The notes under the pieces: model-generated | Database searches by the model: none | The model's input: only the letters and a program-made list of their open reading frames with translations | What the model was told of the DNA's origin: nothing | Part shown: piece by piece, positions 1 through 9,064 of the stretch | Position numbering within the stretch: the first letter of the stretch is position 1 | Layout of the letters: each line of letters starts with the position of its first letter | NCBI GenBank assembly: GCA_022826505.1 | Contig: JAJDUQ010000235.1 | Span: 1-43,356, forward strand | DNA from: Gammaproteobacteria bacterium | GTDB lineage: Bacteria > Pseudomonadota > Gammaproteobacteria > HK1 | DNA length: 43,356 bases | Direction: 5' to 3' | Program-made: the position numbers and the translations under genes

Positions 1-1
1 C

Positions 2-220
2 ATCGTCGCCGCCGGCTTCACCCTCGGGGTCATGCAGCAGATCGTGCGGGCATTCGGCCGGGTGGAGAACTCGTTCCAGTACCTCGTCAACTCCTGGACC
101 ACCATCGTCGAGCTCCTCTCCATCTACAAGCGGCTCCAGGCGTTCGAGGCGGCGATCAACGACCAGCCGCTCCCGAAGATCGACCGCGATTTCATGGAGC
201 ACGGGGGCGATCCGGCCTGA
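2..220 (+). CDS. sbmA: SbmA/BacA-family peptide transporter, C-terminal fragment
   Basis: This is the last 72 residues of an inner-membrane SbmA/BacA-type transporter, a family that imports antimicrobial peptides and related compounds. The visible part matches the family's conserved C-terminus: a helix with [20 protein letters not shown] followed by [13 protein letters not shown]. The reading frame is open from the window edge, so the gene begins upstream of the window. It ends in a normal stop after a short charged tail. The family name is recognised from this motif; the rest of the protein is not visible. Confidence 0.85.
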   Translation: MVAAGFTLGVMQQIVRAFGRVENSFQYLVNSWTTIVELLSIYKRLQAFEAAINDQPLPKIDRDFMEHGGDPA

Positions 221-402
221 CCGGTCGATGAGATGGATGGTGGGACCGACTCGGGCCTTGATGCCGTGCAAGCCCGCACTTCGCTTCGGCGGGTTGGCTC
301 CGCGGGCCGCTCGGGCCGCCCGGCAGGCAACGGTACAGACCCCGGGCGCGCGGAACGCCGACGTGCAAACGCGCCGGCCGTCTGCGCCGGCGCTGCGCGC
401 GT

Positions 403-957
403 TCAGCCCACGAGGCGCGCGTTCGACTCCGCGATCAGCCGCATGTTCTTCTCGACGTCGTAGCGGCCCTCGGTCAAGGTTTCGGGATCCCACTCGCTGC
501 GCTCGACACCGAAAAAATCCCCACCGTAGACATGCAGTGCGCCGGTCATGCGCGCCAGAGGGTTGGTCACCGAGTGGATGACGTTCTCTCCGAGCGGCAC
601 GGTGTCCTTGCGACCGAGCGAGCGGGCGCCTTGCGCCTTGAGGAATCCGTCGTCGCGCCCCGGCTCCCGACGCCAGAAGATATTGTCCTCGCGCCCGGTG
701 TAGATGCCGATGACGGCCCACATCCGATGGTCGTGCGGCATCAGCGTCATGTGCGGGCCCCACACGATGTTGAGGATCGTGAGGTCATCGCTGTGGTAGA
801 GCCTCGTCACTCCGGCCCGAGCCGGCTCGCCGAGCCCTCCGAGCACCGCAGACGGGTCCGTGCACGTGCGCTCCACGAGCTCGAGCACGGCCTTGTGCGC
901 ATCACCTTCCGCATTGGCCTCGAGACAGTCTGCGGTGAACCGTTCGACGTCGAACAT
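403..957 (-). CDS. Cupin protein, cysteine-dioxygenase-like metal enzyme
   Basis: A 184-aa protein of the double-stranded beta-helix (cupin) superfamily, in the branch of predicted metal-dependent enzymes resembling cysteine dioxygenase. The metal-site signature is seen as MPHDHRMWAVIGIYTGRED in the middle of the protein, and a second histidine follows in ENVIHSVTNP. The start chosen (MFDVERF) is preceded by a good ribosome-binding site, GGGAGGG about nine bases upstream; a longer frame exists but reads as non-coding. It is transcribed divergently from the PLP enzyme at 1242. That PLP enzyme may also act on cysteine-like substrates, so a sulphur-amino-acid link is possible but only inferred. 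Confidence 0.75.
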   Translation of the reverse strand: MFDVERFTADCLEANAEGDAHKAVLELVERTCTDPSAVLGGLGEPARAGVTRLYHSDDLTILNIVWGPHMTLMPHDHRMWAVIGIYTGREDNIFWRREPGRDDGFLKAQGARSLGRKDTVPLGENVIHSVTNPLARMTGALHVYGGDFFGVERSEWDPETLTEGRYDVEKNMRLIAESNARLVG

Positions 958-1241
958 CTTCAACCCTCCCGGATTCGAAGGCGGTATTAGAGCCGTTGTG
1001 GACGCCGATTCGCAAACGTCGGGACGCAACGACCTTCGCAACCGACCCGAGCTGACCCGCGCCGGCCCGACGCCGCAATTCGGGGGCGCGGCGACTGGGA
1101 CGCAGTTCGATTCAGCCGACAAACCACCCGCATCGAATCGAGACCGAGAGCGCGGTCGTGCCCGCAATGCCCGAGCCGTCACCGCCGCCTCGTTCGGTAT
1201 CATCGCGCCTCTTCCTTCCCGCAGCCCGGATGGGACACGTC

Positions 1242-2288
1242 ATGCCCAGACCGCTCGCCGGTATCGAAAAGTTTCCGCGGATCCGACTCGGCCACGCCCC
1301 GACTCCGCTCGACCGCGCGCCGAATCTCGGTGCGTCGCTGGGGATCGATCTCTGGGTCAAGCGCGACGATTGCACCGGGCTCGCTCTCGGGGGCAACAAG
1401 GTGCGCCAGCTCGAGTTCTATCTCGGAGACGCTCGGGCACGCGGCGCCGACACCGTGCTCATCACCGGAGCGGTGCAGTCGAACTTCGTGCGGCTCGCCG
1501 CAGCCGGCGCGCGCCAACTCGGGATGGACATCCACATCCAGCTTGAAGAGCGGGTTGACGATGCCGACGATCTCTACCGCACCTCCGGCAACGTGCTGCT
1601 CGACCGCCTGCTCGGAGCAACCCTGCATCCCTTTCCGGTCGGAGAGGACGAGGCGGCGGCGGATGCGTCGCTGGAGGACCTCGCCCGCTCGGTCACGGCC
1701 GGGGGCGGCAAGCCGTACGTCATCCATCTCGGCGCCGACCATCCGCCGATCGGCGGACTCGGCTACGTCGTCGCCGCCAACGAGTGGATGGAGCAGGCCA
1801 GGGCGAGGGGCTTCGGGTTCGACGCGGTGGTATGCGCTTCGGGCAGCGCGCTCACCCACGCCGGCACCCTGATCGGCATGCGGGCAATCGGAGAAGAAAC
1901 GCCCGTGTACGGTGTCTGCGTGCGCCGTGATGCATCCCTGCAGCACGCCCGGGTTGTGAAGCGGGCGGCGGAACTCGCCGCGATGATCGACCGGCCCGCG
2001 CTGTTCGATGTGGACGGTGTCGACGTCAGCGACGAGGTCTACCTGCCGGGCTACGGCAAGCTCAACGACGCCGTGCGCGAAGCGGTTTCGATGGCGGCCC
2101 GGTGCGAAGCGTTGCTCCTCGATCCCGTGTACACCGGCAAGGCGATGGCGGGCCTGATCGCCCACGTCCGATCCGGGCGAATCGCCGCAGGAAACCGCGT
2201 GCTCTTCATCCACACCGGGGGACTGCCCGGGATCTTCGCCTATGCCGCCAAGCTCGAACCGTGGCTTTCGAACGAAGGCGGCCGATGA
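1242..2288 (+). CDS. PLP-dependent D-cysteine desulfhydrase / ACC deaminase family protein
   Basis: A 348-aa fold-type II PLP enzyme of the family holding D-cysteine desulfhydrase and 1-aminocyclopropane-1-carboxylate deaminase. It opens with the family's substrate-side region (RIRLGHAPTPLDRAP), then the PLP lysine in LALGGNKVRQLE (Lys53), then the GAVQSNFVRLAAAGA loop and the C-terminal HTGGLPGIFAY motif. Start: the ATG at 1242 has GGGA about ten bases upstream; an ATG at 1230 is the alternative. The family releases ammonia (plus pyruvate and sulphide, or 2-oxobutyrate) from the amino acid. Sequence alone does not separate the two activities. It is convergent with the next gene. Confidence 0.85.
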   Translation: MPRPLAGIEKFPRIRLGHAPTPLDRAPNLGASLGIDLWVKRDDCTGLALGGNKVRQLEFYLGDARARGADTVLITGAVQSNFVRLAAAGARQLGMDIHIQLEERVDDADDLYRTSGNVLLDRLLGATLHPFPVGEDEAAADASLEDLARSVTAGGGKPYVIHLGADHPPIGGLGYVVAANEWMEQARARGFGFDAVVCASGSALTHAGTLIGMRAIGEETPVYGVCVRRDASLQHARVVKRAAELAAMIDRPALFDVDGVDVSDEVYLPGYGKLNDAVREAVSMAARCEALLLDPVYTGKAMAGLIAHVRSGRIAAGNRVLFIHTGGLPGIFAYAAKLEPWLSNEGGR

Positions 2289-2432
2289 AGCCGGAGGTCT
2301 GGTGAGCGCTTGCCGACACACTCCACCGGGCTCGGGTCCGGTCGTGGCCGATTCGCGACAGACTTGCCTCTCGTTCGGCGGGCGCCGGCCTGCCGATGCG
2401 ATATTCGTGGCCGCCGGCGACCGCCGGACTTC

Positions 2433-3551
2433 TCAGGCGCGCACCCGATAGTCGCGCATCACGTCCGGGTCGGGCTCCGCACCGAGGCCGGGGCCTATCG
2501 GAATCCGGAACTGTCCTCCCTCGACCGGCGACACGCAATGCGGGTAGAGGGTTGCCTCCAAGCGGGTATAGAAGCGCTCGATCCATCCCCCGCCGGGGGT
2601 GCCGGTGAGAGGCATCGCGGCGAGGAGCTGCAGGGTCGCGAGCCACCCCGGACCAAAGTAGGGCGAATGAGGCATCACCGTCAGCCCCCGGGATTCGGCG
2701 AGCGCGACAACCTTGAAGAACTCTGTCACGCCGCCCACCTTGGTCACGCTGGGCTGCACGTAGCGCACTGCCTCCGCGTCGATGATGCGCCAGAATTCGA
2801 CCGCGGTGCATGCGTTCTCACCGCACGCGAGATCGACTCCGGATTCGCGCTGGAGGCGCGCGAGGGCGGAAAAGTCCTCGGGCGGGAAGATCGGCTCTTC
2901 CAGCCAGTACAGGTCGTGGGGCTTGAGCCGATTCGCCATGACCTGTGCCTGCACCGGTGTCCACGGGCAGTTCGTGTCGACGCACAGCGGCACGCCTTCC
3001 CCCATCGCCTCGCGTGCCGCCGCCACCTCCGGTTCACCCGTCTCGTGAAGCTTGATGGCCGGGTAGCCCTCGTCGAGTGCGGCCCGCACCTTCCCCGCGA
3101 CGAGTTCCGGGTCCCGGTACTTGAGAAGGCTTGCATAGCCGGGGACGAGCGGCGGCGACGCGGGTCCGCCGAGGAGCTGTCCCAGCGGTACGCCGACCCG
3201 CTTGGCAGCGAGGTCCCACAGCGCGATGTCGATCGCGGAAATCGCGAAAATCGTGATTCCGTAGCGCCCGAACAGGTGCAGCGACTGCTGCATCTCGCGC
3301 ATCAGGGAGGTGACCTGGGTCGCATCGCGGCCAATCAGGACCGGCGCCACCGTCGAGTCGATCATCGCCTGAACGGACGGCATGCAGTTGTAGCTGAACG
3401 CCTCTCCCCAGCCGATCAACCCCTCGTCGGTCTCGACTCGCACCACGAGAATGTTGAGCGCTTCCCACGCCCGCCCACCCCAGGCCGGCGGCGGTCCGTC
3501 GTGCTCGTGCGGGATGGCGAGGGGAATCGTGTCGATACGCGCGATCTTCAT
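2433..3551 (-). CDS. Mandelate racemase / muconate lactonizing enzyme family protein
   Basis: A 372-aa enolase-superfamily enzyme. The N-terminal capping domain (about 1-125) is followed by the barrel domain. Its metal ligands are visible as Asp192 (in VDTNCPW), Glu218 (WLEEP) and Glu245 (GEN). The general base on the second barrel strand is IKLHE (Lys167, His169), a KxH rather than the commoner KxK pair, and His295 sits in MPHSPYFGPG, as in the mandelate-racemase subgroup. Such enzymes abstract the alpha proton of a carboxylate substrate, typically acid-sugar dehydration or racemisation; the substrate cannot be read here. It lies downstream of the GNAT gene on the same strand. Confidence 0.85.
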   Translation of the reverse strand: MKIARIDTIPLAIPHEHDGPPPAWGGRAWEALNILVVRVETDEGLIGWGEAFSYNCMPSVQAMIDSTVAPVLIGRDATQVTSLMREMQQSLHLFGRYGITIFAISAIDIALWDLAAKRVGVPLGQLLGGPASPPLVPGYASLLKYRDPELVAGKVRAALDEGYPAIKLHETGEPEVAAAREAMGEGVPLCVDTNCPWTPVQAQVMANRLKPHDLYWLEEPIFPPEDFSALARLQRESGVDLACGENACTAVEFWRIIDAEAVRYVQPSVTKVGGVTEFFKVVALAESRGLTVMPHSPYFGPGWLATLQLLAAMPLTGTPGGGWIERFYTRLEATLYPHCVSPVEGGQFRIPIGPGLGAEPDPDVMRDYRVRA

Positions 3552-3656
3552 GCGCAGTTCCTTGAACGAGCCGGTCTCCCGACGTCCGTCCCAGTGTAGC
3601 CGGAAGGAACGCTCGCGGACTCCCGATTCGCCGGAAGTGACAGAGGCGGACGCGGG

Positions 3657-4136
3657 CTACTCCAACGCCTCCTCGTAGACGAGGTAGGGCGTCCGGCTCA
3701 TGCCCAGCGCGGCATAGGCGCGCTGGGCCGCGGCATTCTCGCGCTCCACGTAGAGGCGCAATCCGACCACACCGACGGTGCGGCGCGCCCGATCGCGGAC
3801 GAATTCGTGCAGCGCGCGATAGACACCCCGGCGGCGGTGCTCCGGCCGCACGTAGACGCTCTGAATCCACCAGATCCGGCCGTTTCTCCAGTCGCTCCAC
3901 TCGTAGGTGACGAGGAGGGCGCCGACGATTTCCTGCCCGGATTCGGCGACCACGTAGAAGCCGTGGACGGAGTCGCGCAACGCCGCCTCCACTCCGCCCA
4001 GCGCAACGTCGTGCGCAAGGGCCTTCGCTTCCGTCTCCAGCGCCATCGCTCGGTTGAATCCAGCCAGAGTCCTGGCGTCGCCGGCACCGGCAAGCCTTGG
4101 CTGCACAGGTTGGTATCGGACATTGTCGGCCATCAT
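3657..4136 (-). CDS. GNAT-family N-acetyltransferase
   Basis: A 159-aa single-domain GNAT acetyltransferase. The acetyl-CoA pyrophosphate-binding motif A is visible as VYVRPEHRRRGVYRALHE (Q/RxxGxG/A type). It is followed by the motif B region LRLYVERENAAAQRAYAALGM and ends in a short acidic tail. The substrate is unknown; the IWWIQSVYV strand is common in a subfamily annotated only as GNAT. Two adjacent start codons (MM) are available at the 5' end. It lies 105 bases before the MR/MLE gene on the same strand, so they may share a transcript. Confidence 0.85.
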   Translation of the reverse strand: MMADNVRYQPVQPRLAGAGDARTLAGFNRAMALETEAKALAHDVALGGVEAALRDSVHGFYVVAESGQEIVGALLVTYEWSDWRNGRIWWIQSVYVRPEHRRRGVYRALHEFVRDRARRTVGVVGLRLYVERENAAAQRAYAALGMSRTPYLVYEEALE

Positions 4137-4321
4137 TCGGCGCTCGCTCTGTCGAGAGCGTTACATGCTAACCCGCAAATTTCACCGATTCGCGAAGCGA
4201 AGGGCGGAGCTGCCGGGATCGTATCGCGCGCGATGCCGGCGGACCCGCCTGCCGTGCATCACGGCAAGCCGCGCGGATGTCCGGGTCAGCGCACAAGACC
4301 TCTCGGCGGGCCACCGATGAA

Positions 4322-6388
4322 TCACGCGCGGGCGATGTCGATGTCCAGCCAGCCGTGCGGGGTAGTGCGCGCGGCATCACCGGCTCGCAGGAGCACCGTG
4401 GTCGTCGCCGACTCGACGATTGCAGGACCGTCAATCCTCTGTCCAGGAACGAGGGCGTCAAATTCGTAGACGGACAGTTCGTGCCAATGGCCGAGATACG
4501 CGCGGCGGGTGGCGTCGGGCACGGCCGGCGAGCCTTGCGCGAGGGCCGGCTCGGCGGGCAGCGCCGGCAACCGGCCGACCACGGCGAGACGCGCGTTGAC
4601 CAGCACCGCCTCCTGGTCGCGCAACGCGTATGTGTACAGGGCCTCGTGGCGGGCATGGAACGCATCGGCGATGGCGGCGATGGGGTCGGGCCCAGACCAG
4701 TCGATGCGGTCGAGCGGCACCTCGACCTCGAAGATCTGCTCGCCGTAGCGCATGTCCGCGCTTCGGCGGCAGCGGATGTCGCCCTCGAACGCGGCCTCGG
4801 CAACCCGCGCGCGTCCCTGCGCCTCCATTTCGCGGTAGAGCGCATCGAGACCGCCCGCATCGAGCGCACTCGCGTCGCCGATGTGCGTGCGAACCATTTC
4901 GTAACGGAGATCGCTCGCAAGCATCCCCCACGCCGAGAACACCGGCGCGAGCCTCGGCACCACCACGCGCGACAGGTCGAGCGCGCGCGCGACGGCCGTC
5001 ACATGAACGCCCGCCGCACCCCCGAACGACAGCAGCGCAAGGCGCCGCGGATCGATACCGCGACGAACCGAGACGAGCCGGATCCCTTCCGCCATGTGCG
5101 TGTTGATGATGCGGTGGATACCCTCTGCCGCCGCCATGCGCTCGATGCCGAGGTCCGCCGCGACGGCATCCACAGCACCAGCGGCGGCCTGCGAATCGAG
5201 CCGCTGCCGGCCGCCGAGGAACCGCTCCGAGTCGAGGAATCCGAGCACCAGGTTGGCGTCGGTCACGGTGGGCGCGGTCCCGCCTTTGCCGTAGCCGGCC
5301 GGTCCCGGAGCGGCTCCCGCGCTTGCGGGGCCGACATGCAGCACCCCTCCCGCGTCGACGCGCGCGATCGAGCCTCCGCCGGCTCCGATGCTCGCAATGT
5401 CGAGACTGTGCAGGGCCACCCGGTGACCGGCGACCCGCCGGTCGGTGGAGACCGCCGCCTCGCCTTCGACGATGAGCGACATGTCGGTGCTGGTGCCACC
5501 CATGTCGAAGGCGATGAGATTGCCGTGCTCCAGGATCCGGCTCGCGTGGCGTGCGGCGGCCACCCCGCCCGCCGGCCCCGAGAGAACGCCGCCCGCGGCG
5601 AGCCTGACCGCATCGGCCACGGTCGCGAGCCCGCCGTGCGACTGCATGATGAGCACCGGGCCGGCGTAGCCGGCCTCGGTCAGGCGTTCGACCAGGCGCT
5701 CCAGGTAGCCCTCCAGCACGGGGCCGACGTAGGCGTTGACCACTGTCGTGCAGACGCGCTCGAACTCCTTGATTTGGGGAAACACGTCTGAGGAGAGGGA
5801 CACGTAGACTCCGGGGAGGCCGCGGGCGAGCGCCTCGGCGGTGGTGCGCTCGTGCTCCGGGGAACGGTAGGCGTGGAGGTAACACACCGCCACTGCCTCG
5901 ACCTGTTCGGTGGCGAGGGTGCGGATTGCGGAGCGCATCGAGGCATGCTTCAGCGGAGTCGACGCGATGCCGTCCGCCCGGATGCGCTCGCGCACCGGCA
6001 GCCGCAGATGACGCGGGACCAGGGGCTCAGGCGCCGGCTGTCGGAGCGCGTAGCGGTCGTCCTTGAGCCCCTCGCGCATCTCCAGGACGTCGCGGTGCCC
6101 CTCGGTGGTGAGCAGGCCGAGCTTCGCTCCCTTGCGCTCGAGCAGCGCATTGGTGGCGACCGTGGTGCCGTGAACGATGCGCTCGGTCGAGCCGAGGAGC
6201 GCAGCCCGGTCGATGCCGAGCGAGCCGGCGAGCAGGTCCAGCCCCGTGAGTACGCCAATGGACTGGTCCTGAGGCGTCGATGCGGACTTTGCGGTCGTGA
6301 TCCGCCCTCGGTCGTCGACGGCGACGAGATCGGTGAACGTGCCCCCGACGTCGATACCGATCCGGTATCCGGTTGCTGCCTCTTTCAT
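4322..6388 (-). CDS. hyuA: Hydantoinase/oxoprolinase subunit A (HyuA)
   Basis: A 688-aa protein, normal size for HyuA, the ATP-binding subunit of N-methylhydantoinase / 5-oxoprolinase-type enzymes, which open cyclic amides such as hydantoins or 5-oxoproline at the cost of ATP. The N-terminal phosphate loop is GIDVGGTFTDL, and a second ASKHA-type motif is AFDMGGTSTDMSL. The chosen start (MKEAATGYR) lies directly before the first loop; an ATG 30 bases upstream is possible. Its partner hyuB (7247-8902) is upstream on the same strand, but a VapBC cassette separates them. The gene is intact, so the pair could still form a complex. Confidence 0.9.
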   Translation of the reverse strand: MKEAATGYRIGIDVGGTFTDLVAVDDRGRITTAKSASTPQDQSIGVLTGLDLLAGSLGIDRAALLGSTERIVHGTTVATNALLERKGAKLGLLTTEGHRDVLEMREGLKDDRYALRQPAPEPLVPRHLRLPVRERIRADGIASTPLKHASMRSAIRTLATEQVEAVAVCYLHAYRSPEHERTTAEALARGLPGVYVSLSSDVFPQIKEFERVCTTVVNAYVGPVLEGYLERLVERLTEAGYAGPVLIMQSHGGLATVADAVRLAAGGVLSGPAGGVAAARHASRILEHGNLIAFDMGGTSTDMSLIVEGEAAVSTDRRVAGHRVALHSLDIASIGAGGGSIARVDAGGVLHVGPASAGAAPGPAGYGKGGTAPTVTDANLVLGFLDSERFLGGRQRLDSQAAAGAVDAVAADLGIERMAAAEGIHRIINTHMAEGIRLVSVRRGIDPRRLALLSFGGAAGVHVTAVARALDLSRVVVPRLAPVFSAWGMLASDLRYEMVRTHIGDASALDAGGLDALYREMEAQGRARVAEAAFEGDIRCRRSADMRYGEQIFEVEVPLDRIDWSGPDPIAAIADAFHARHEALYTYALRDQEAVLVNARLAVVGRLPALPAEPALAQGSPAVPDATRRAYLGHWHELSVYEFDALVPGQRIDGPAIVESATTTVLLRAGDAARTTPHGWLDIDIARA

Positions 6389-6598
6389 GACCGAGTGCAT
6401 TTCCCCGTTTCGCGACAACTTCGATCCGACTTCCTCGTGCAGTACATCCTCTCAAGCACGTGACCCATCTCCATCACGCAAGCGGACTGGCGGGTAAGCC
6501 TCGACGATGCACACGGCATTCAGCCCCAAGCCGTCCGGACTCGACTGGATCGAGGATGAAACATCAGCCTCCACCATGGTGTTTCGGTGCGAAAAGAA

Positions 6599-6637
6599 TT
6601 GACATGAACATTTCAGCGTTTTCATACTTGTTTCATG
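6599..6637 (+). promoter_or_regulatory. Promoter and probable operator of the vapBC pair
   Basis: A sigma-70-like promoter is visible: TTGACA (6599-6604), an 18-base spacer, then CATACT (6623-6628). The half-sites CATGAACA (6603-6610) and TGTTTCATG (6629-6637) form an imperfect inverted repeat flanking the -10, a plausible operator for antitoxin autoregulation as is usual for VapBC. Transcription would start about position 6635, at the first ATG of the antitoxin, so the message may be leaderless. The patch is clearly more AT-rich than its surroundings. Confidence 0.5.
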
Positions 6638-6865
6638 CAAACCATGATCCAGATTCGAAATGTCCCGGAGACGCTGCACCGGCGTCTGAAGGCCCGTGCC
6701 GCCATCGAAGGTCTCTCGATGTCGCGCTACATCCTGCGTGAAATGGAGAAGGCACTGGAGCGCCCGAGCCGCCGGGAGCTGCTCGAGGCGATACGTTCGC
6801 AGCCGGAACCGGACTTGCATCCACCGCCGGCCGAGATTCTCCGGCAGGAGCGGGAATCGCGTTGA
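6635..6865 (+). CDS. vapB: FitA/VapB-type ribbon-helix-helix antitoxin
   Basis: A 76-aa antitoxin. The first 45 residues form a ribbon-helix-helix DNA-binding domain of the FitA/VapB kind: strand MIQIRNVPETLHRRLKARA, then helix GLSMSRYILREME. The proline-rich tail, to about residue 75, is where such antitoxins clamp the toxin. A second ATG at 6644 (MIQIRNV) could be the real start; neither has a Shine-Dalgarno sequence, and the promoter geometry suggests a leaderless message. Its stop codon overlaps the toxin start by one base (TGATG), so the two are translationally coupled. Confidence 0.85.
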   Translation: MQTMIQIRNVPETLHRRLKARAAIEGLSMSRYILREMEKALERPSRRELLEAIRSQPEPDLHPPPAEILRQERESR

Positions 6866-7272
6866 TGGTGCTGGATGCATCCGGTGCCGTCGAGTTTCTG
6901 CTGAACACCGCAGCCGGAAAGAGCCTCGGAGCGCGGCTGGCCGATGAGACCGTGGTCGTTCATGTACCGCACCTGATCGATCTGGAAATTGCACAGGTAT
7001 TGCGCCGGTACGCGCGGCACGGAACGCTGAGCGCACGAACGGGGATACTGGCCCTTGAGCGGTGGCGCAGCCTGGACGTCCAGCGCTATTCCCACGAGCC
7101 GTTCCTCGGTCGAATCTGGCAGCTCCGTGACAACGTCACCGCGTACGACGCCATCTACGTCGCGCTGGCGGAGGCGCTGTCGACGGTGCTCGTCACCGGA
7201 GACCGAAAGCTCGTCGGCACGCCGGGAGTGAATGCCCACATCGAGTTCATTTCGGGCTCGTCATACTCGTGA
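6865..7272 (+). CDS. vapC: PIN-domain ribonuclease toxin, VapC family
   Basis: A 135-aa PIN-domain toxin. The acidic metal-binding quartet of the PIN fold is complete: Asp4 (MVLDASG), Glu41 (HLIDLEIAQVL), Asp95 (TAYDAIYVALAE) and Asp113 (VTGDRKL). VapC toxins cut tRNA or rRNA and are held inactive by VapB. A TTG one codon earlier is an alternative start, but the ATG overlapping the antitoxin stop is the natural one. Its last 26 bases overlap the 3' end of hyuB on the opposite strand. The pair lies antisense between hyuB and hyuA and looks like an inserted, intact cassette. Confidence 0.88.
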   Translation: MVLDASGAVEFLLNTAAGKSLGARLADETVVVHVPHLIDLEIAQVLRRYARHGTLSARTGILALERWRSLDVQRYSHEPFLGRIWQLRDNVTAYDAIYVALAEALSTVLVTGDRKLVGTPGVNAHIEFISGSSYS

Positions 7273-8902
7273 CGAACCCATCGCGCAGATTCCGCCACCG
7301 CGCATCGGCGCTGCGTTCACCCGGATCACCCCATCCCCCACCCCCGCCGGAACGCACTTGGATCACGTCCCCCGGCCTGAGCTCGATCCCCGCTTCCTTG
7401 GTCTTCAGCTCCCGCGTGCGTCGCCCCCGGGAGCGCAGCGTGTAGCGGTGGGGCAGTCCGTCGCGCCCTCCGTTCATCCCGCAGGCCGCGTACTTCACCC
7501 CGTCCCCGGCCGTGTTCCCTGCTGCCGGTTCCTCCGTCTCGAGTTCAAGCTCCAGTTCGCACCCCGGCCCGCCGCGGTAGCGACCGTCGCCGCCGCTGTC
7601 CGGACGAAACTCGTGGTGGCGAAAGAACAGCGGGAAGCGCACCTCGGCCACCTCGACGCTGCCGAACTTGATGCCGCCCGCCGCCTGCCACTCACCGCCG
7701 GCCGGCCAGCCGTCGCCGGCTGAGGAGGCGCCGCCACCCGGGCGGGCGTGGAACATGTGCCAGATGAACGTCCGGCCGTTGCGCGGGTCGGTGCCCTGGA
7801 TGGCGATGCGGAAGCGCCGGCCCCACCCCGCCATCACGCGGTCCGGACAGGCCGGCTCCAGCGCACGCATGATCGCCTCCATGATCTCCTGCGCGCAGTG
7901 GTTGGTGGCGAGCGTCACCGGCGCGCCCTCGCGCGCCCAGACCACGGTTCCCTCCTTCGCAATCACGTCAAGCGGGCGGAACGTGCCGTCGTTCTTCGGG
8001 GTGTCGGGGTCGATGAGGTAGGCGAGCGCCATCGCCACCGCGGAGCGCATGTTCGGGTAGGACGAGTTGACGAATCCGAGCACCTGCGGGTGGGAGTCGC
8101 CGAGATCGATGCGCAGATCGCTGCCGCGCACCGTCACCCGGGCGCGGATGTGGATGTCGTGGAACCCGTGTCCGTCGTCGTCGAGATGGGCGACACCCTC
8201 GTACTCCCCGTCCGGCCACTCGGCGATCACGGCGCGGGCCTGTCGCTCGGCGCCATCGAGCACCGCCTCGACCGCGGCGTGGGTGGTCTCCGATCCGAAC
8301 TCGTCGATCAGCGCCTCGAGCCGGCGCTCGCCCACCCGGGCCGAGCCGATCATCGCCGCCACGTCGCCCCGGAAGTCCCGGGGATGGCGGACGTTGAGCA
8401 CGATCATCTCGTACACGTCCTCGCGCAGCCGTCCCCGGTCGTAAAGCCGCAGCGGCGGGATGCGCAGGCCCTCCTGCCAGATCTCGGTCGCGAGGGGGTT
8501 GTAGGCGCCGTGGGTGGCCCCGCCGATGTCGCTCTGATGCGAGCGGTTGATCGACCAGAACGCGAACCGGTCGCCGTCGAAGACCGGCACGAAGGCGGTC
8601 AGGTCCGGGAGGTGGTTGCCGCCCCGGTAGGGGTCGTTCAGCGCGAACACGTCGCCGGGGTGGATGTCCTCGCCGAACCGGTCGCTGACCGCCTTCGCCG
8701 CCCACGGCAGGGCGCCGACGTGGATGGGGACGTGCTCGGCCTGCGCGACGAGGCGCCCGTCGGGGTAGCAGATGGCGGTCGAGAAGTCGCGGCTCGAGTT
8801 GAGGATCTGGGAATACGACGTGCGCAGCATCGCCTCCCCCATCTCCTCGACAATGGCGCCGAGCCGGTGCTGCACGACCGAAACGGTAATCGGATCGACC
8901 AT
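7247..8902 (-). CDS. hyuB: Hydantoinase/oxoprolinase subunit B (HyuB)
   Basis: A 551-aa protein of normal length for HyuB, the subunit that carries the hydrolytic site with HyuA in hydantoin/5-oxoproline-cleaving enzymes. Recognisable stretches are VVQHRLGAIVEEMGEAMLRT near the N-terminus, GDVFALNDPYRGGNHLPD, the SHQSDIGG block, and the glycine-rich end GGGGGWGDP. Start MVDPIT was chosen because it opens the conserved domain; seven residues can be added. Its 3' end overlaps vapC by 26 bases tail to tail. In the minus-strand order it precedes hyuA, so the cassette sits inside what was probably a hyuBA operon. Confidence 0.9.
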   Translation of the reverse strand: MVDPITVSVVQHRLGAIVEEMGEAMLRTSYSQILNSSRDFSTAICYPDGRLVAQAEHVPIHVGALPWAAKAVSDRFGEDIHPGDVFALNDPYRGGNHLPDLTAFVPVFDGDRFAFWSINRSHQSDIGGATHGAYNPLATEIWQEGLRIPPLRLYDRGRLREDVYEMIVLNVRHPRDFRGDVAAMIGSARVGERRLEALIDEFGSETTHAAVEAVLDGAERQARAVIAEWPDGEYEGVAHLDDDGHGFHDIHIRARVTVRGSDLRIDLGDSHPQVLGFVNSSYPNMRSAVAMALAYLIDPDTPKNDGTFRPLDVIAKEGTVVWAREGAPVTLATNHCAQEIMEAIMRALEPACPDRVMAGWGRRFRIAIQGTDPRNGRTFIWHMFHARPGGGASSAGDGWPAGGEWQAAGGIKFGSVEVAEVRFPLFFRHHEFRPDSGGDGRYRGGPGCELELELETEEPAAGNTAGDGVKYAACGMNGGRDGLPHRYTLRSRGRRTRELKTKEAGIELRPGDVIQVRSGGGGGWGDPGERSADARWRNLRDGFVTSMTSPK

Positions 8903-9064
8903 TCGACCTCCCGAGCAATACATCGCCTGTCACGGTCCATTCGTCCCGATGCGCACGCCGGGCTCAAGTCAACGACGCGAGGCCTCTGCATCGAGTCGTG
9001 GCCTGCAAGGTGTTGGCGAGGCGGTTCACGGTACGGCGCACGGGGTGTCGCGGCACTCCCCGCC

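Noticed and set aside
3807..5791. Long plus-strand frames (up to about 500 codons) opposite the GNAT and hyuA genes
   Set aside because: They are antisense shadows in GC-rich DNA: Arg/Ala/Gly-rich, no motifs, while the opposite strand encodes clear families.
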